NCBI RefSeq assembly: GCF_023184515.1 | Contig: NZ_JAAHBP010000009.1 | Coordinates: 62,001 to 126,000, forward strand | Source of the DNA: Streptomyces sp. D2-8 | GTDB taxonomy: Bacteria > Actinomycetota > Actinomycetes > Streptomycetales > Streptomycetaceae | DNA length: 64,000 nucleotides | Reading direction: 5' to 3' | In this document: piece after piece, positions 61,964 through 64,000 of the stretch | Position numbering within the stretch: position 1 is the first letter of the stretch | Layout of the letters: every line of letters starts with the position of its first letter | The notes under the pieces: model-generated | Told to the model about the DNA's origin: nothing | The model's input: the letters and a program-made list of their open reading frames with translations, nothing else | The model's database searches: none | Made by a program: the position numbers and the translations under genes

Positions 61964-63571
61964 TCACGCCTCCCACACCGCGGCGGCCGTACGGTCGTCC
62001 GCGTAGCCCTTGACCCGTACCTGGGCGTCGGCGAGGAACGCGGCGAGGCCGGGCGGTTCGGGCCGGGACCACCGCTCGGCGAGGTACTCGCCCAGTTCGG
62101 GCTCGCCGCGCAGAGGGTCGGCGAGGCCGCCGCTGCACATCAGGAGCGTGTCACCCGGGCGGGCGACGGAGGTGCGGAAGCGGAAGGGCTCCCGGGGCGG
62201 CTCCGGGGCCGGTTCGTACGGGCTGGGCGGGGTCGGGATGCCCAGGTCCATGGTGAGCCGGTCGCCCTCGGGGGTCTCGGCGGGCGGCGAGCCGAAGCCC
62301 ACGACGGGTTCGCCCCTGGTCTCGGCGACCTGCGGCTCGATGTCCTGCCATTCCCCCTCCCGCAACCGGAACAGTCCGCCCGGTCCGACCCCGAAGAACA
62401 CCCGCGTACGGCACTCGGGGTCGGCGGACAGCAGCAGGCAGCGCAGGCTGGCCGCGTACTCCTCCGGGTCGACGCCCTGCTCGGAGGCGCTGGCCCGGAG
62501 CTTGCCGAGGCTGCGGTCGGTGAGCCGGTGCAGTCCGGACTTCAGGTCGCCACGCCGGCCGTCCCTGATGTCCTCGACCAGCCGTGCATGGCTGCGCCCG
62601 ACGGCCCGTCCGATCCAGCGACAGGCCTCGGCGGCGGCCCGGTGCGCGCCCGGCGTGGCCCGGGCCCCGGTCGCCATCGCCACCAGCAGCAGCGCGTGCT
62701 CCCCCGCGCCGAACCGGGCGGTGAGCAGCGAATCCCTGCGGGGCTCCCCCCGGTACCGCGCGGAGTCCCCCCGCACGGAGACGGCCCGCAGCGTGCAGGC
62801 CCCGTACCGGGCCCCGTCCAGCACGGTGTCCGCCACGAGGTCGTCGAGATCATCCGGATCGGCCGCCGGGAGAGCGGTGGGTTCGGCGTCGTAGGTGGGC
62901 GGCCGGGTGCCTACGTGGCCACGGGACCGGGGAGTGGGCGCGGGCCGCTCGATCCGGGACCCGGTTTCCTCGGGTGGGGGGTCCGTGGCGGGGCGTGGGG
63001 CCGCGGACGGCGGGTCGGCGGGGAGCGGCGGCACGGGCGCCTGATCAGCCGGGTTCGACTGGGCATGCGGTGGGGCGCCGGGGCGTGGCGGCCGGTCGGT
63101 CGGGGTCGAGGACGGCGGCGGCGAGGCGGCAGGGCGCGGCGGCACGGGCGGCCGGCCGGCCGAGGCGGGGTGCGCGGCGTCGCCGGGGTCGGTGGCGGGT
63201 GCCGGCTCGGCGCGACCCGGTGGTTTCGCCGCGGTCGGGAAGCTCATGGGCCCGGTGGGCCGGGCCGGTGGCGGCTCCCAGGGCGCGCGCTGCGGGGCCC
63301 GGCCGTTCGGGCGGAGCGTGTCCAGCACGTCGTCGGCCCCGGTCCGAGGCGCCGGAACCACCGGCTCCGCGCCGAGTGGCCGCGCCACCGGCCGGTCCGA
63401 GGAGCCGGTCCGTCCCTCCGCCCCGTCTCCCACCGCCCCGGACGCCGACGCGAACCGGTCGTCCAGGGAATCCCGTGCCGGTGCGGGGCCCGTGTCGTCG
63501 GTGGAGTCGTCGTACAACTCCCTCCACCAGTCGTCCTCGTGACCGGTGGGCCTTCCCCCCTGCTGGCTCAT
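61964..63571 (-). CDS. PP2C-like phosphatase-fold protein with long Pro-rich N-terminus, motifs degenerate
   Basis: 535 residues. Residues 1-230 are Pro/Ala/Asp-rich and probably disordered. Residues about 240-535 follow a PP2C_2 fold: TLRAVSVRGDSARYRGEPRRDSLLTARFG, LLVAMATGARATPGAHRAAAEAC in place of the usual DGMGG, RPGDTLLMCSGGLADP (the D-G-Asp site reads SGGLAD), DDRTAAAVW with the terminal DD kept. Several metal-binding Asp are thus missing, so it may be a pseudophosphatase. ATG 63571 is chosen over 63592 for the family N-terminus MSQQGG. Follows GACAAT 7 nt upstream (possible leaderless start). Upstream of poxB on the same strand with a 66-bp gap, so perhaps co-transcribed. Confidence 0.78.
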   Translation of the reverse strand: MSQQGGRPTGHEDDWWRELYDDSTDDTGPAPARDSLDDRFASASGAVGDGAEGRTGSSDRPVARPLGAEPVVPAPRTGADDVLDTLRPNGRAPQRAPWEPPPARPTGPMSFPTAAKPPGRAEPAPATDPGDAAHPASAGRPPVPPRPAASPPPSSTPTDRPPRPGAPPHAQSNPADQAPVPPLPADPPSAAPRPATDPPPEETGSRIERPAPTPRSRGHVGTRPPTYDAEPTALPAADPDDLDDLVADTVLDGARYGACTLRAVSVRGDSARYRGEPRRDSLLTARFGAGEHALLLVAMATGARATPGAHRAAAEACRWIGRAVGRSHARLVEDIRDGRRGDLKSGLHRLTDRSLGKLRASASEQGVDPEEYAASLRCLLLSADPECRTRVFFGVGPGGLFRLREGEWQDIEPQVAETRGEPVVGFGSPPAETPEGDRLTMDLGIPTPPSPYEPAPEPPREPFRFRTSVARPGDTLLMCSGGLADPLRGEPELGEYLAERWSRPEPPGLAAFLADAQVRVKGYADDRTAAAVWEA

Positions 63572-63782
63572 GCCCGTAATTGTCCACCGCACGAGCCGGA
63601 TGAAAACGGGGCTTGTGGAAAAAACCGGCCTGCCACGGGACGGTGAACGGCACGTCGAGTGACTCGTAGAACGGTCATGCGAAATCGGGCGCCCAGTGGG
63701 CCGCGCGTGGCTGACCTGCGGGTCTGGGCCCCAGCCACGCTTCTGACCTGCGCGTTCTCGTGCCTTCCGGCAGTCTGGTCAG

Positions 63783-64000
63783 ATGGGAGTGTGGGACCTC
63801 CTGCTGGTCGGGCTGGTCATCCTGCTCGGACTGTGCGGAGTGCTGCTGCCCGCCATGCCGGGATCGTGGCTGGTGTGGGCCGCTGTCCTGTGGTGGGCGC
63901 TGAAGGATCCGCAGCCCGTCGCCTGGTGGGTGCTGGTCGGCGCCACGGTCCTGCTGCTCGTCTCCCAGGCCGTCCGCTGGGCGCTCCCGCCCCGGCGGCT
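63783..64000 (+). CDS. DUF456 membrane protein (5' part)
   Basis: The first 72 codons: MGVWDLLLVGLVILLGLCGVLLPAMPG followed by W-rich helices (WLVWAAVLWWALKDP, AWWVLVGATVLLLVSQAVRWALP). The LGLCGVLLPAMPGSWLVW start is diagnostic of DUF456, a small membrane protein of unknown function. CAGTCT ends 6 nt before the ATG (leaderless). The gene runs off the window. Confidence 0.85.
   Translation, partial: MGVWDLLLVGLVILLGLCGVLLPAMPGSWLVWAAVLWWALKDPQPVAWWVLVGATVLLLVSQAVRWALPPRR

Noticed and set aside
60812..63646. 944-codon + strand frame over poxB and the PP2C-like gene
   Set aside because: Antisense artefact; ends in Gly/Arg-rich sequence without any domain.
63705..63740. 9-bp stem with 18-nt loop before the DUF456 gene
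   Set aside because: Located between divergent starts where no transcript needs ending; short stem with long loop is expected by chance at this GC content.

Overview
The window is GC-rich chromosomal DNA from an actinobacterium, almost certainly a Streptomyces. The evidence is third-position GC bias throughout, GTG and TTG starts, many start codons placed 6 nt after a -10 hexamer (leaderless mRNAs), and the gene families present: LAL and PucR regulators, DUF3040, DUF2637, orphan anti-sigma-type ATPases, secreted trypsin and GH43-CBM42 arabinofuranosidase. Several blocks (glyoxylate carboligase with acyl-CoA synthetases; xdh genes with PucR; poxB) recall the S. coelicolor SCO6130-6200 region, but the order is interrupted by genes that lie elsewhere in that species (mutAB-meaB, argG, pntAB). 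I saw no rRNA, tRNA, CRISPR array, integrase or transposase.

Layout. 1-188: 3' end of an unidentified gene. 226-2059: glyoxylate carboligase with terminator and operator-like palindrome. 2270-3972: zinc-ribbon/degenerate Mrr-like protein and a GNAT acetyltransferase. 3990-8193: two translationally coupled acyl-CoA synthetases divergent from a GAF-LuxR regulator. 8395-12238: LAL regulator and secreted trypsin. 12353-15051: winged-helix protein, isochorismatase-family hydrolase, flavodoxin-fold protein. 15176-23335: an apparent surface-glycoconjugate locus of epimerase, two-component system, GT2, TIGR04282-type transferase, methyltransferase, membrane molybdenum oxidoreductase with partner, and a GT-C-like membrane protein. 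23367-24610: an ATPase followed by two decayed genes. 24737-29729: methylmalonyl-CoA mutase subunits and the MeaB chaperone. 29804-31258: argG under a leaderless ArgR-type promoter. 31349-34342: proton-translocating transhydrogenase. 34561-37543: DHA2 exporter, VOC protein, AraC regulator. 37748-43683: carbohydrate and cell-surface genes. 43884-52503: xanthine dehydrogenase genes, purine permease and divergent pucR. 52653-57539: TPR protein, GntR regulator, iron-regulated FhuF-like protein, DUF2637 membrane protein, ATPase. 57967-60144: secreted protein divergent from a membrane-anchored HTH regulator. 60155-63571: pyruvate:quinone oxidoreductase and a PP2C-like protein. 63783-64000: start of a DUF456 gene.

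How the genes fit together. Purine catabolism is represented by import (NCS2 permease), oxidation (XdhABC) and control (PucR); glyoxylate released further down the pathway can be condensed by Gcl. MutA/MutB/MeaB interconvert methylmalonyl-CoA and succinyl-CoA, linking propionyl units and polyketide precursors to central metabolism. PntAB and PoxB act in redox balance and pyruvate overflow.

The least explained parts are the 8-kb surface-glycoconjugate locus built around a two-component system, the decayed MFS/small-membrane-protein pair, three large palindromic elements in convergent gaps, and a membrane-anchored HTH regulator paired with a secreted protein.
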